Shown: one piece after another, positions 56,300-63,760 of the stretch
Layout: every line of letters starts with the position of its first letter
How positions within the stretch are numbered: position 1 is the stretch's first letter
Source of the DNA: an uncultured Oscillospiraceae bacterium
GTDB taxonomy: Bacteria > Bacillota > Clostridia > Oscillospirales > Oscillospiraceae
Reading direction: 5' to 3'
NCBI GenBank assembly: GCA_934589705.1
Contig: CAKTOH010000004.1
Location: 62,001-126,000, forward strand
DNA: 64,000 bases
Program-made: the position numbers and the translations under genes
The notes under the pieces: generated by a model
Told to the model about the DNA's origin: nothing
Database searches by the model: none
The model's input: the letters and a program-made list of their open reading frames with translations, nothing else

Positions 56300-56420
56300 T
56301 GTCATTATTGCGAACCAGCTTCCGGAAGAACCGTGTCATTGCGAACCAGTGGTGCTCCGCGCAGCGAATCAAAATCCTAATGACTGCCAGTGGCAGTCAT
56401 ACCTTAATGTAGCGCAGACT
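56300..56420. repeat. Degenerate family-B repeat fragments
   Basis: Two tandem copies of the left-end motif (GTGTCAT...TGCGAACCAG) and scattered pieces (GACTGGCGTGG) between convergent genes; ACTGCCAGTGGCAGT is a local palindrome. No gene in 56279-56520. Confidence 0.5.
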
Positions 56421-56483
56421 GGCGTGGCCCTTTCCAAGGATTCCCTCCGGTCACAATCCGTTTCTCCTGCTAACACAGCAAGC

Positions 56484-56514
56484 ACCCCGGAAGTTACTAG
56501 CTTCCGGGGTGCAA
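56484..56514. terminator. Hairpin between the LysR and SHOCT genes
   Basis: GCACCCCGGAAG pairs with CTTCCGGGGTGC; the T-tract is weak. Confidence 0.55.
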
Positions 56515-56520
56515 TACTGT

Positions 56521-57117
56521 CTATAAATTCAACAGCTGTCGTTTCTTTGCGTCAAACTCCTCCTGGGTAATGGCACCCATGTCGAGAAGTTCCTTGTACT
56601 TTTTGATTTCGTCGGCAGGACTGAATGCGGGGGCGGCACCAACCGTTTCCTCCGGATTTATTTCCACTTCGCCCAGTAGGCCGTGCCCTTCCCGCATTCT
56701 CTGGCGGAGTTCTTCTTTGCGTTCCTCGGAAAACTGCTGCCACTTGTCAGATAAAAAAGTGGTTTCTATCAACGGCAATTTGCAGTCCGGGCAGATCAGC
56801 CTCGACATCCGTTCGCTGTTGTAGGTGGAGTTGCAGTTGGGACAATAGAAGACACGGGGAATGCCGGTGTATGTGACTTCCGGGATGCCCACATTTGAGA
56901 TATACGGAATATAGGGGGATACATTTGGCCCCTTTTCCACCTTTGCAGGTTTGGCGCAAACGACAATCAGGGCAATGAATCCAAACAGAGCTCCCCAGAG
57001 AAACCAGGCGCCACCGTCCTCGTATCCCTTGCTCTTTTCAATTGCGCGACATGCAAAGCCAAAGATCAGTGCCTTGACGACCGCATAAATAATAAATGTC
57101 CAGAATTCATCGGACAT
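56521..57117 (-). CDS. Membrane protein with zinc ribbon and C-terminal SHOCT domain
   Basis: 198 residues from MSDEFWTFI, with GGGAGG upstream. Two membrane helices (about 5-22 and 35-52), then a zinc-ribbon pair (CPNC...CPDC, about 92-112), a charged stretch, and a SHOCT motif at the end (DEIKKYKELLDMGAITQEEFDAKKRQLL). SHOCT ends occur in many oligomerising membrane proteins. No function known. Monocistronic. Confidence 0.78.
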   Translation of the reverse strand: MSDEFWTFIIYAVVKALIFGFACRAIEKSKGYEDGGAWFLWGALFGFIALIVVCAKPAKVEKGPNVSPYIPYISNVGIPEVTYTGIPRVFYCPNCNSTYNSERMSRLICPDCKLPLIETTFLSDKWQQFSEERKEELRQRMREGHGLLGEVEINPEETVGAAPAFSPADEIKKYKELLDMGAITQEEFDAKKRQLLNL

Positions 57118-57266
57118 AGAGATACCTCCCGTGTGAAAGAATATCAAAATAAAAGGGAAGCCACACATTTAATGTAGCATATTGCCATTTCCGTGTCAAT
57201 GTTGTTTTGGCCGGAATACCAAAACAATCCATAGCACGATTTGCTCTTCCGGGGGCACCAATTGAG

Positions 57267-57287
57267 GGCAGAGGATGAGGGATTCGA
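57267..57287 (-). other. Detached copy of the tRNA-Gln 3' end (possible attachment-site scar)
   Basis: 21 bp identical to 57438-57458, the 3' end of tRNA-Gln, 171 bp away in the same orientation. The bases between hold hairpins and no gene. Confidence 0.55.
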
Positions 57288-57373
57288 TTGCCGTTCCGCC
57301 GGGAGGCGGAACGTAAGGAGCATCCGGCGGGGACGCTTTTGGCAACAGTCCGCTAACGCTGTTGCATTTAGAT

Positions 57374-57389
57374 GGGTTCGAATCCCTCA
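57374..57389 (+). other. Inverted T-arm sequence beyond the tRNA-Gln terminator
   Basis: GGGTTCGAATCCCTCA is the exact complement of the tRNA-Gln T-arm at 57447-57462 but in opposite orientation, on the far side of the terminator. It mirrors the arrangement at 46785-46798. Confidence 0.6.
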
Positions 57390-57399
57390 CCTGGGCAAG

Positions 57400-57436
57400 A
57401 AAAAATGCAGATACCCAAAAGGGTATCTGCATTTTT
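57400..57436. terminator. Terminator of the tRNA-Val-Gln operon
   Basis: A perfect 17-bp inverted repeat: AAAAAATGCAGATACCC and its complement with an AAAA loop, directly after the tRNA-Gln CCA. Confidence 0.9.
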
Positions 57437-57510
57437 TGGCAGAGGATGAGGGATTCGAACCCCCGCAAACGGAGTCAGAGTCCGGTGTGCTACCGTTACA
57501 CAAATCCTCT
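57437..57510 (-). tRNA. tRNA-Gln (CTG)
   Basis: 74 nt with encoded CCA. Acceptor AGAGGAT/ATCCTCT, D-arm GTG...CAC, anticodon loop CTCTGAC with anticodon CTG, T-arm GGGGGTTCGAATCCCTC. Lies after tRNA-Val. Confidence 0.9.
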
Positions 57511-57530
57511 ATATGTGACCCGGGGCCACA

Positions 57531-57607
57531 TGGTGGAGACAACAGGACTCGAACCTGTGACCTCATGCGTGTGAAGCATGCGCTCTAACCAGCTGAGCTA
57601 TGCCTCC
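57531..57607 (-). tRNA. tRNA-Val (CAC)
   Basis: 77 nt with encoded CCA. GGAGGCA acceptor, D-arm GCTCAGCTGGTTAGAGC, anticodon stem CATGC/GCATG with loop TTCACAC (anticodon CAC), T-arm ACAGGTTCGAGTCCTGT. Confidence 0.9.
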
Positions 57608-57624
57608 ATGTCGGAACAGGATGT

Positions 57625-57652
57625 ATTATACCACGTTTTTCGGAAAAGTCAA
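57625..57652 (-). promoter_or_regulatory. Promoter of the tRNA-Val-Gln operon
   Basis: On the minus strand: TTGACT (complement of 57647-57652), 16-bp spacer, TATAAT (complement of 57625-57630). Confidence 0.75.
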
Positions 57653-57691
57653 CAGGATTTTTGAAAATTCTAGGAAAACGGAAAGAAGCAC

Positions 57692-57719
57692 TTGATTTCT
57701 GCCTGATTTCTGTTATGCT
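57692..57719 (+). promoter_or_regulatory. Possible promoter of sfsA
   Basis: TTGATT (57692-57697), 16-bp spacer, TATGCT (57714-57719), 22 bp before the start codon. Confidence 0.45.
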
Positions 57720-57741
57720 AACCCGGAAGGGTGGTGGATTT

Positions 57742-58428
57742 ATGAAGTATTCCCATATGATTCCGGGAATTTTCCGGAGCCGCCCCAATCGGTTCATTGC
57801 CCAGGTGGAAATCGGCGGTCAGACGGAGACTGTCCATGTGAAAAATACAGGTAGGTGCCGGGAGCTGCTGGTTCCGGGAGCGGCGGTCTGGTGTCAGAAG
57901 TCAGACAATCCGGCAAGAAAGACCCAATATGACCTGATCTCCGTGAAAAAAGGGGAGAAGTGGATCAATATGGACTCCCAGGCGCCGAACGCTGCCGCCC
58001 GGGAGTGGCTGGCCTCTGGCGGACTGGGGGAGCTGCATGACCTTCGCTGGGAGACGGTTCACGGGGATTCCCGGTTTGATTTCGCCTTTACCAAAGATGG
58101 GAAGCCCTGCTTTCTGGAGGTCAAGGGCGTAACCTTGGAAGATGGCGGCGTCTGCGCCTTCCCGGACGCACCCACGGAGCGGGGCACCAAGCATCTGCAT
58201 GGGCTGACCCGGCTGGCTCGGGAGGGGTACGGAGCCTATGTGCTCTTCGTCATTCAGATCGAGGACGTTGTGTCCATGCACCCCAACGACAAAACCGACC
58301 CGGCCTTCGGCGCGGCGCTTCGGGAGGCGGCGGCAAACGGGGTGCGGGTACTGGCCGTGCGCTGTCGGGTAAGGCCGGAAAGTATGGAAATCATCGGCTT
58401 TGTGCCGGTTACTTTGGAGGAAAGATAG
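57742..58428 (+). CDS. sfsA: SfsA-family DNA/RNA nuclease
   Basis: 228 residues from MKYSHMIPGIF. Family motifs: SRPNRFIAQVEI, VHVKNTGRCRELLVPGA, DSRFDFAFTKDGKPCFLEVKGVTLE (PD-(D/E)XK-like acidic and Lys residues), FPDAPTERGTKHL, VLFVIQ. First known as a sugar-fermentation stimulation gene; the fold is that of a nuclease. First gene of a four-gene rightward cluster, followed without gap by the next gene. Confidence 0.92.
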   Translation: MKYSHMIPGIFRSRPNRFIAQVEIGGQTETVHVKNTGRCRELLVPGAAVWCQKSDNPARKTQYDLISVKKGEKWINMDSQAPNAAAREWLASGGLGELHDLRWETVHGDSRFDFAFTKDGKPCFLEVKGVTLEDGGVCAFPDAPTERGTKHLHGLTRLAREGYGAYVLFVIQIEDVVSMHPNDKTDPAFGAALREAAANGVRVLAVRCRVRPESMEIIGFVPVTLEER

Positions 58429-58890
58429 ATGAATCACAGTGAATACGCGGCGGAATTGTTTCTGAACGGGCGCAGCTGCTCCCAGGCGGTGGCGGTGGCC
58501 TTCTGCGACGTAACCGGGCTGACCCCGGAATTTTCGGCGAAAATGGCCTCCTCCTTCGGCGGCGGCATGGGTCGGATGCGGGAGGTCTGCGGGGCGGTCA
58601 GCGGAATGCTGATGGTGCTGGGACTTCTGTACGGCTACGATGACAACGGGGAAGAGGATCGGGCGAAAAAGGCGCATTATGCCTTGGTTCAGGAGCTGGC
58701 CGGGAAATTCCGGGAGAAAAACGGCAGCATCATCTGCCGGGAAATTCTGAAAAATCCCCCCAGCGATCCGGCGCCCACGCCCCGGACGGCGGAATTCTAC
58801 AAAACCCGCCCCTGTGCCCGGATGGTGTACTGCGCGGCGGAGATTCTGGACGACTACATCGCCGCCCATCCGCTGGAGAACCGGACGTGA
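58429..58890 (+). CDS. C-GCAxxG-C-C family redox protein
   Basis: 153 residues. The diagnostic Cys pattern is present: NGRSCSQAVAVAF, FGGGMGRMREVCGAVSGMLMVLGLLYG, ICREIL and RPCARMVYCAAEIL. Members are small iron-sulfur or redox proteins of unknown role in anaerobes. ATG follows the sfsA stop directly. Overlaps the next gene by 4 bp. Confidence 0.87.
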   Translation: MNHSEYAAELFLNGRSCSQAVAVAFCDVTGLTPEFSAKMASSFGGGMGRMREVCGAVSGMLMVLGLLYGYDDNGEEDRAKKAHYALVQELAGKFREKNGSIICREILKNPPSDPAPTPRTAEFYKTRPCARMVYCAAEILDDYIAAHPLENRT

Positions 58891-59405
58891 AAGACCTGAT
58901 TTACAACCAGCAGACCTGCGGGGAGATTCCCTACGGCCTGCGCTCCTCGGCCCAGGTGGGCTGCGGATGGATTGCCGCCTGGAACGCCCTGAAAATCCTG
59001 GGCTATACCACGGATAAAGAGGCTCTCGTCCGGTACTTCACCTGGATGCTTCCGGGCATCCACGGCAATCTGGGCACGGCCTTCTGGGCTCCGGAGCGGT
59101 GCTTCCGCCAGTGGGGCTTTGAAACCAGGCTGGTGTTTGACCGAAAAAAGTTCGACAAAGCCCTGGACTGGGCGGACGCGGCCATTGTTTTCTACCACTG
59201 GGCAGGAAAGAAGGGGCTGGGGGCCCACTTTGTGGCTCTGGAAAAAACGGATACCGGCATTCAGGGCTACAACACCTATCGGGATTCCGGCGGTCCGGAC
59301 AACTGGGGCCAAAGTGTGGAAGAATTTCTGAAAAAGCGGGGCTATTTCGGCTGTGTGCTTCTGGAAATCCGGAAGAAAGGCGGGGAAAACATTGAAATTG
59401 GATAA
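58887..59405 (+). CDS. Papain-like (C39/BtrH-type) cysteine hydrolase
   Basis: 172 residues from a GTG start. A candidate catalytic triad is visible: C26 in QVGCGWIAAWNAL, H114 in GAHFVALEK and N129 in GYNTY. No signal peptide. Resembles the small C39-like peptidase or acyltransferase proteins often found near membrane glycosyltransferase-like genes. Overlaps the next gene by 14 bp. Confidence 0.65.
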   Translation: MKDLIYNQQTCGEIPYGLRSSAQVGCGWIAAWNALKILGYTTDKEALVRYFTWMLPGIHGNLGTAFWAPERCFRQWGFETRLVFDRKKFDKALDWADAAIVFYHWAGKKGLGAHFVALEKTDTGIQGYNTYRDSGGPDNWGQSVEEFLKKRGYFGCVLLEIRKKGGENIEIG

Positions 59406-61098
59406 AAAATACCGAATCCTGCTTCAGGGCGCGCTGATATTCGTATGGCTGACGGATTTGTCTCCCCTGACGCAGACGGAAACCTATTACAGCGTGTACC
59501 TGCTGTGCGGACTGGCAGGGCTGGCCTGTCTGCTTGCCAACCGGCGGCAGGAAAAGCAGCCTTTGGCGGTGAAAATTTTCGCCGGACTGTTTTCCCTGGC
59601 GGTGGTTATGGGCAATTACGAGCTGTACCAGCCCTTTTCCGCCCTGCAAAGCAAGCTGAATCTGATGCTGGATCTGGCCGGCGGATACTGCGTGGGCTTC
59701 CAGATGCTTTCCGCCATGCTTTGCCGTCTGCCTCTGCGCCGGGATGCCCGGGAGCGGAAGCACCCGGCGGCGGTATTCTGGGGCGTGTTCGGGGTCATTG
59801 CGGTCATTGACCTACTGTACCTGTTCGGTGCCCGGTACCCCGGGGTGCTCACCACGGATTCCTACTCCACCGTCTCCCAGATTCTGAACGGCAACTATGA
59901 CAACACCATGCCCTTCTGGCACACCATGCTGGTGCAGGTGTTCGTGAAAATCGGGCTGGCTCTCTTCGGGGAGATCAACCGGGCGATGGCATGTTACCAT
60001 GTGTTCCAGATTTTCTTCCTGGCGGCGGTGTTTGCCTACGCCCTTATGACCCTCTACCAGATCGGCGTGCCCCGGCTTTGCCTGGTGGCGGTGTTCTTTG
60101 CCTATGGACTGCTGCCCTACAATATCGTCTACAGCGTAACGCTGTGGAAGGACATCCCCTTCGGGGCATCGGCTTTACTGCTGGCCACTGCCTTTTACCG
60201 GCTGCTGAAAAGCGTGGGCAAACCCCTGACAAACTGGGTAACTTTCGTCCTCGGCGCATTGGGGGTGAGCCTGCTTCGCACCAACGGCTGGTTTGCCATG
60301 CTGGCGGTGCTGGTGCTGCTGGCCGTCCTTATGCACAAGGAACATAAGAAGCTTTTGTGGATTCTGACGGCGGTGTTGGCGGTTTCCTGGGTGATGATCA
60401 ACCCGGTGCTGTGGCTTCTGAAGGTGCCGAAAACCAACATCGTGGAGGCCTTCGCCGTGCCCATGCAGCAGATCGCCCGGGTGGTGACCCAGGAGCGGGA
60501 GTTGGAACCAGAGGAAGAAGCATTGCTTTCGGAAATTTTCGATTTGGAGAAAATGAAAGAGGTCTACGACCCCCAGACCGTGGATCCGGTGAAATTCGAG
60601 ACCTTCCAATACGGAAAAACCGACTATATCCAGACCCACAAATGGGAATATCTGCGGCTGTACCTGTCCCTGGGCGCCCGGTATCCGGCGGATTACTGGA
60701 AGGCCTGGGTGGAGGAAACCCGAGGCTACTGGAACGGAGGCTACTTCTACTGGATTTACCCCGCCCGTTCCTCCCAGACCCCGGTGATGGGCATTGTCCA
60801 CAGCAGGGAAAACCGGATCGTAACGGCGGCCTTCGGGGCCTGGTTCCGGGCGCTGGAAAAGCCCACGGTACTGGAACCCCTGTACAGCATCGGTTTGCAG
60901 GTCTGGATTCTCATTGCCTGCTGTCTGATCAATGCGCTGAAAAAGAACCGGCAGTGGCTTATCGGGGTTCCGGTGCTGGTGCTGGTGGTAGGATTGTGGC
61001 TGGGAACCCCGGTGTACAGCGAATTCCGGTACGCCTACCCCATCATCCTGACTGCGCCCCTGGTTCTGATGACAACCCTGTATTCCCCGGAAAAGTGA
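59392..61098 (+). CDS. Polytopic membrane protein, DUF6020/GT-C-like
   Basis: 568 residues from a TTG start at 59392 (GGCGGGG upstream). About 12 membrane helices with an external loop (about 340-450). The early external segment GARYPGVLTTDSYSTVSQILNG and MPFWHTMLVQVF resemble the D-containing first loop of GT-C-type glycosyltransferases and the DUF6020 family. A role in adding sugars to surface polymers is possible but unproven. Confidence 0.65.
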   Translation: MKLDKKYRILLQGALIFVWLTDLSPLTQTETYYSVYLLCGLAGLACLLANRRQEKQPLAVKIFAGLFSLAVVMGNYELYQPFSALQSKLNLMLDLAGGYCVGFQMLSAMLCRLPLRRDARERKHPAAVFWGVFGVIAVIDLLYLFGARYPGVLTTDSYSTVSQILNGNYDNTMPFWHTMLVQVFVKIGLALFGEINRAMACYHVFQIFFLAAVFAYALMTLYQIGVPRLCLVAVFFAYGLLPYNIVYSVTLWKDIPFGASALLLATAFYRLLKSVGKPLTNWVTFVLGALGVSLLRTNGWFAMLAVLVLLAVLMHKEHKKLLWILTAVLAVSWVMINPVLWLLKVPKTNIVEAFAVPMQQIARVVTQERELEPEEEALLSEIFDLEKMKEVYDPQTVDPVKFETFQYGKTDYIQTHKWEYLRLYLSLGARYPADYWKAWVEETRGYWNGGYFYWIYPARSSQTPVMGIVHSRENRIVTAAFGAWFRALEKPTVLEPLYSIGLQVWILIACCLINALKKNRQWLIGVPVLVLVVGLWLGTPVYSEFRYAYPIILTAPLVLMTTLYSPEK

Positions 61099-61105
61099 GA
61101 AATGC

Positions 61106-61129
61106 CCCCGGTGCCGTGCGGCACCGGGG
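61106..61129. repeat. Terminator hairpin, left flanking copy (24-bp direct repeat with 61484-61507)
   Basis: CCCCGGTGCC/GGCACCGGGG stem with a GTGC loop. The same 24 bp lie at 61484-61507, enclosing toxin-antitoxin module 2. Confidence 0.85.
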
Positions 61130-61184
61130 CAAATTATGTCGAATTCTGCTTGCTTTTCCGAAGGAAATCCGTTACTATAGTTGT

Positions 61185-61217
61185 GGTGCTGCCAGCACCC
61201 CGGCAGGCGGTTCCCCC
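61185..61217 (+). other. 5' arm of the long-range pairing in toxin mRNA, module 2
   Basis: GGTGCTGCC (61185-61193) and CGGTTCCCCC (61208-61217) are exact complements of GGCAGCACC (61431-61439) and GGGGGAACCG (61415-61424). In module 1 the same arms are at 48984-49008 and 49230-49251. A TATAGT box lies at about 61175. Confidence 0.7.
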
Positions 61218-61277
61218 TTTTTCGGGGGTAATCCACTTCTTTTGCCCCCAATCCATTGCGAGAGGGGGTGTGAGTAC

Positions 61278-61370
61278 ATGGTTACATGGCAGGATTTATT
61301 CCAATTCGGCCTGTTTCTTGTCGCTCTTATCTCCCTGGTTCTCCAGGAGCACGATAATAAAAAGAAGTAA
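61278..61370 (+). CDS. Small membrane toxin (holin-like, type I), module 2
   Basis: 30 residues: MVTWQDLFQFGLFLVALISL then VLQEHDNKKK. One membrane helix (about 7-22) and a basic tail. The FGLFLVALISLV segment closely fits the putative holin-like toxin family. AGAGGGGGTG lies 7-8 nt before the ATG. It shares gene length, terminator sequence and antisense layout with module 1 at 48.9 kb. The cassette is inserted between convergent genes and flanked by a duplicated hairpin. Confidence 0.82.
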   Translation: MVTWQDLFQFGLFLVALISLVLQEHDNKKK

Positions 61371-61397
61371 CCGCCCAGCCTCCAAGCAAGCGGTTAC
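61367..61397. terminator. Bidirectional terminator, module 2
   Basis: GTAACCGC (61367-61374) and GCGGTTAC (61390-61397), the same stem as in module 1, overlapping the toxin stop codon. Confidence 0.8.
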
Positions 61398-61446
61398 TTC
61401 CTAACCAAAACCTTGGGGGAACCGTCTGTTGGCAGCACCCCTGTCT
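61367..61446 (-). ncRNA. Antisense RNA antitoxin, module 2 (predicted)
   Basis: Predicted transcript of about 80 nt from near 61446 to the hairpin at 61367-61397, overlapping the 3' end of the toxin gene. Confidence 0.7.
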
Positions 61447-61452
61447 ATATGA

Positions 61453-61481
61453 ATTATAGTTCAGAGTTGTATTTTTGTCAA
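61453..61481 (-). promoter_or_regulatory. Antisense RNA promoter, module 2
   Basis: On the minus strand: TTGACA (complement of 61476-61481), 17-bp spacer, TATAAT (complement of 61453-61458), full consensus. Confidence 0.85.
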
Positions 61482-61483
61482 CC

Positions 61484-61507
61484 CCCCGGTGCCGTGCGGC
61501 ACCGGGG
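61484..61507. repeat. Terminator hairpin, right flanking copy
   Basis: Exact 24-bp copy of 61106-61129, 13 bp from the stop codon of the permease gene on the minus strand. Confidence 0.85.
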
Positions 61508-61520
61508 GGTTACTTTGTGT

Positions 61521-62552
61521 TTAGCGGCTGCCCTTGTCGTAGGGAATTCCCTCGGCCTTGGGAGCCCGGGACTTCTTGGAGGTGAAGGCCAGCACGATCA
61601 GCGTCACCAGGTACGGGAGCATCCGGTACAGGTGGGAGGAAATGCCGATTTCCGCCAGCATATACACGCCGTCTCCGTTGATGTCGATGCTGGAATAGGC
61701 GGCGGCAATGCACTTGAAGAGGCCAAAGAGCAGGGAGGCACCGGCAATGTTCAGCGGCTTCCAGTTGCCGAAGATCATAACCGCCAGAGCCAGGAAGCCA
61801 AAGCCTGCCACGTCACCGTTGCTGGTGCAGTTGGTGGTGGTCAGGGCGTAGACAAAGCCGCCCATGCCCGCCAGAGCACCGGAGATGGTGGTGCCGGCAT
61901 AGCGCATCTTGTAGACATTGATGCCCAGACTGTCTGCCGCCTGAGGATTTTCGCCGCAGGCCCGGAGCCGCAGACCGAAGCGGGTCTTGTAGAGCAGGAT
62001 GGACATAATGAGGAAGAGCAGAATGCAGATATAGGTGGCAAGGTAGACCTTATTCAGGAAGGTCTCTCCCAGAAAGCCGATGTCCTGACTCTTGGGAATG
62101 CCGAAGGTGGATTTTTTCAGCATGAACCAGGTGGCGGAATCGCCGGTCTTCATATCCAGGATGTTCTGACCGTCGATGATCCGGATGAGGAACAGCACCA
62201 TAGCGGGAGCCATCAGGTTCAGAGCCGTGCCGCCGATGGTCTGATCCGCCTTCAGGTTGATGGAGGCGAAGCTCAGAAGCAGGCTGAAGAGAGCACCCAG
62301 GGCGGCGGACACCAGCATGGCCAGAATCTCCAGCCCCTGCAGGGTCAGCCAGGAGCCTTGCCGGGCGGCGTTCACGAACACATCCAGATCCTGCATGGAG
62401 CGGACAAAGAGGACGCCGATGAACGCGCCGAAAATCATGATGCCTTCCAGAGCCAGGTTGATGATGCCGCTTCGCTCGGCGAACACACCGGCCAGAGCCA
62501 CAATCATCAGAGGAACCGCGTAAAGCAGAGTCTGCTGAATGATGAATGTCAT
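61521..62552 (-). CDS. Nucleoside-type ABC transporter permease 2
   Basis: 343 residues, about 9-10 helices, with GVFAERSGIINLALEGIMIFGAFIGVL, the pattern of the YufQ/NupQ subunit that works with BMP-type nucleoside-binding lipoproteins, and LRACGENPQAADSLGINVYKMRY in the coupling loop. Its start overlaps the preceding stop (ATGA). Last gene of the operon. Confidence 0.88.
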   Translation of the reverse strand: MTFIIQQTLLYAVPLMIVALAGVFAERSGIINLALEGIMIFGAFIGVLFVRSMQDLDVFVNAARQGSWLTLQGLEILAMLVSAALGALFSLLLSFASINLKADQTIGGTALNLMAPAMVLFLIRIIDGQNILDMKTGDSATWFMLKKSTFGIPKSQDIGFLGETFLNKVYLATYICILLFLIMSILLYKTRFGLRLRACGENPQAADSLGINVYKMRYAGTTISGALAGMGGFVYALTTTNCTSNGDVAGFGFLALAVMIFGNWKPLNIAGASLLFGLFKCIAAAYSSIDINGDGVYMLAEIGISSHLYRMLPYLVTLIVLAFTSKKSRAPKAEGIPYDKGSR

Positions 62553-63760
62553 TTCTTGGCCCCTCCTTTCTCAGCGTTTGCGTCATTGGCGGGCTTTGCC
62601 TTTTTCTTCTTGCCTTCCAGCCACATGCGGATGACCAGAGAGAAGGCGCTGAGGTAGACAATGACGCCGATGATTACGTCGGTGATGTACTCGTTGTAGG
62701 CGGTGTAGCCCGTCAGGTTCTGACCGACAATCTTCAGCATTGCCATGAAGATGCCGGTGAAAATCACCGCGATGGGGTTGTTCACCGCCAGCAGCGCCAC
62801 GGGAATGCCGTTGAAGCCTTCCCCGGGCAGGCTCTGATAGGTGGACCAGTAGAACTCCGTGTTGCCGGAGAGCCAGTAGAGGGCAGCGCCCGCACCGGCC
62901 AGGCCTCCGGCGATGGCCATGGACAGAACGATGTTCCGCTTGTCGTTGATACCGGCGTACCGGGCAGCGTGCCGGTTGGAGCCGCAGGTCTTCAGCTCAT
63001 AGCCCAGGGTGGTCTTGTTGATGAAGACGTACATCACAATGGCGAAGACAATGGCAATCAGGATGCCGGCGTTGACCTGGGAGTTGGGGAACAGCTTGTC
63101 GAGCCCCAGCTTGGGGGTCGCCACGCCGTTGAAGGTGGTCTTGTAGACATAGGCGGTCTTGGTGCCCTCGGTGACGTTCTTGAAACTGGACATGTCAAAA
63201 GCCCAGGTGACGATGTTGGCTGCCAGCCAGTTGGTCATAATGCAGGCCAGAACCTCGTTGATATTGAGGAAGGCCTTCAGAATTCCGGGGATGGCGCCCC
63301 ACAGAGCGCCTGCCAGAATGCCGCCCACAAACGCCAGAACCCAGATGAGCCCCGCGGGCATGGTGCTGCTGGGAATGCCAAGGGCGATCATCAAAGAAGC
63401 CATGGTACCCATCAGGTACTGACCGGGCGCGCCGATGTTAAACAGGCCGGTCTTGTAGGACACGGCGACGGACAGGCCGGTCATGATGATGGGGGTGGCC
63501 CGGAAAAGCATATTGCCTACGGTTCGGCCGTTGAAGCCCCACTCCAGAGCACCGGCAGCGTCACGCCCCTTGCAGAAAATGCCCACAAAGACGATCCGGA
63601 TACCGTCCCACAGACCCGCAAGGCCGATGGTCTTTTTGGTCAGGCCTACGATAGTGACTACCACCGCGCCTACCAGCAGGCCAATGAGGATGGAAATCAA
63701 AGAAGCCAGCACCTTTTTGGTAGCTTCCTTTTCATAGAGGCTTGCCAAGCTGTTTTTCAT
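62549..63760 (-). CDS. Nucleoside-type ABC transporter permease 1
   Basis: 403 residues, about 10 helices; YufP/NupP class: [59 protein letters not shown], and [22 protein letters not shown] as coupling loop. Paralogue of the other permease. Overlaps the ATPase stop by 4 bp. Confidence 0.9.
   Translation of the reverse strand: MKNSLASLYEKEATKKVLASLISILIGLLVGAVVVTIVGLTKKTIGLAGLWDGIRIVFVGIFCKGRDAAGALEWGFNGRTVGNMLFRATPIIMTGLSVAVSYKTGLFNIGAPGQYLMGTMASLMIALGIPSSTMPAGLIWVLAFVGGILAGALWGAIPGILKAFLNINEVLACIMTNWLAANIVTWAFDMSSFKNVTEGTKTAYVYKTTFNGVATPKLGLDKLFPNSQVNAGILIAIVFAIVMYVFINKTTLGYELKTCGSNRHAARYAGINDKRNIVLSMAIAGGLAGAGAALYWLSGNTEFYWSTYQSLPGEGFNGIPVALLAVNNPIAVIFTGIFMAMLKIVGQNLTGYTAYNEYITDVIIGVIVYLSAFSLVIRMWLEGKKKKAKPANDANAEKGGAKK

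Noticed and set aside
57267..57395. A third tRNA gene
   Set aside because: Only T-arm and acceptor-end fragments are present; no D-arm or anticodon arm can be built.
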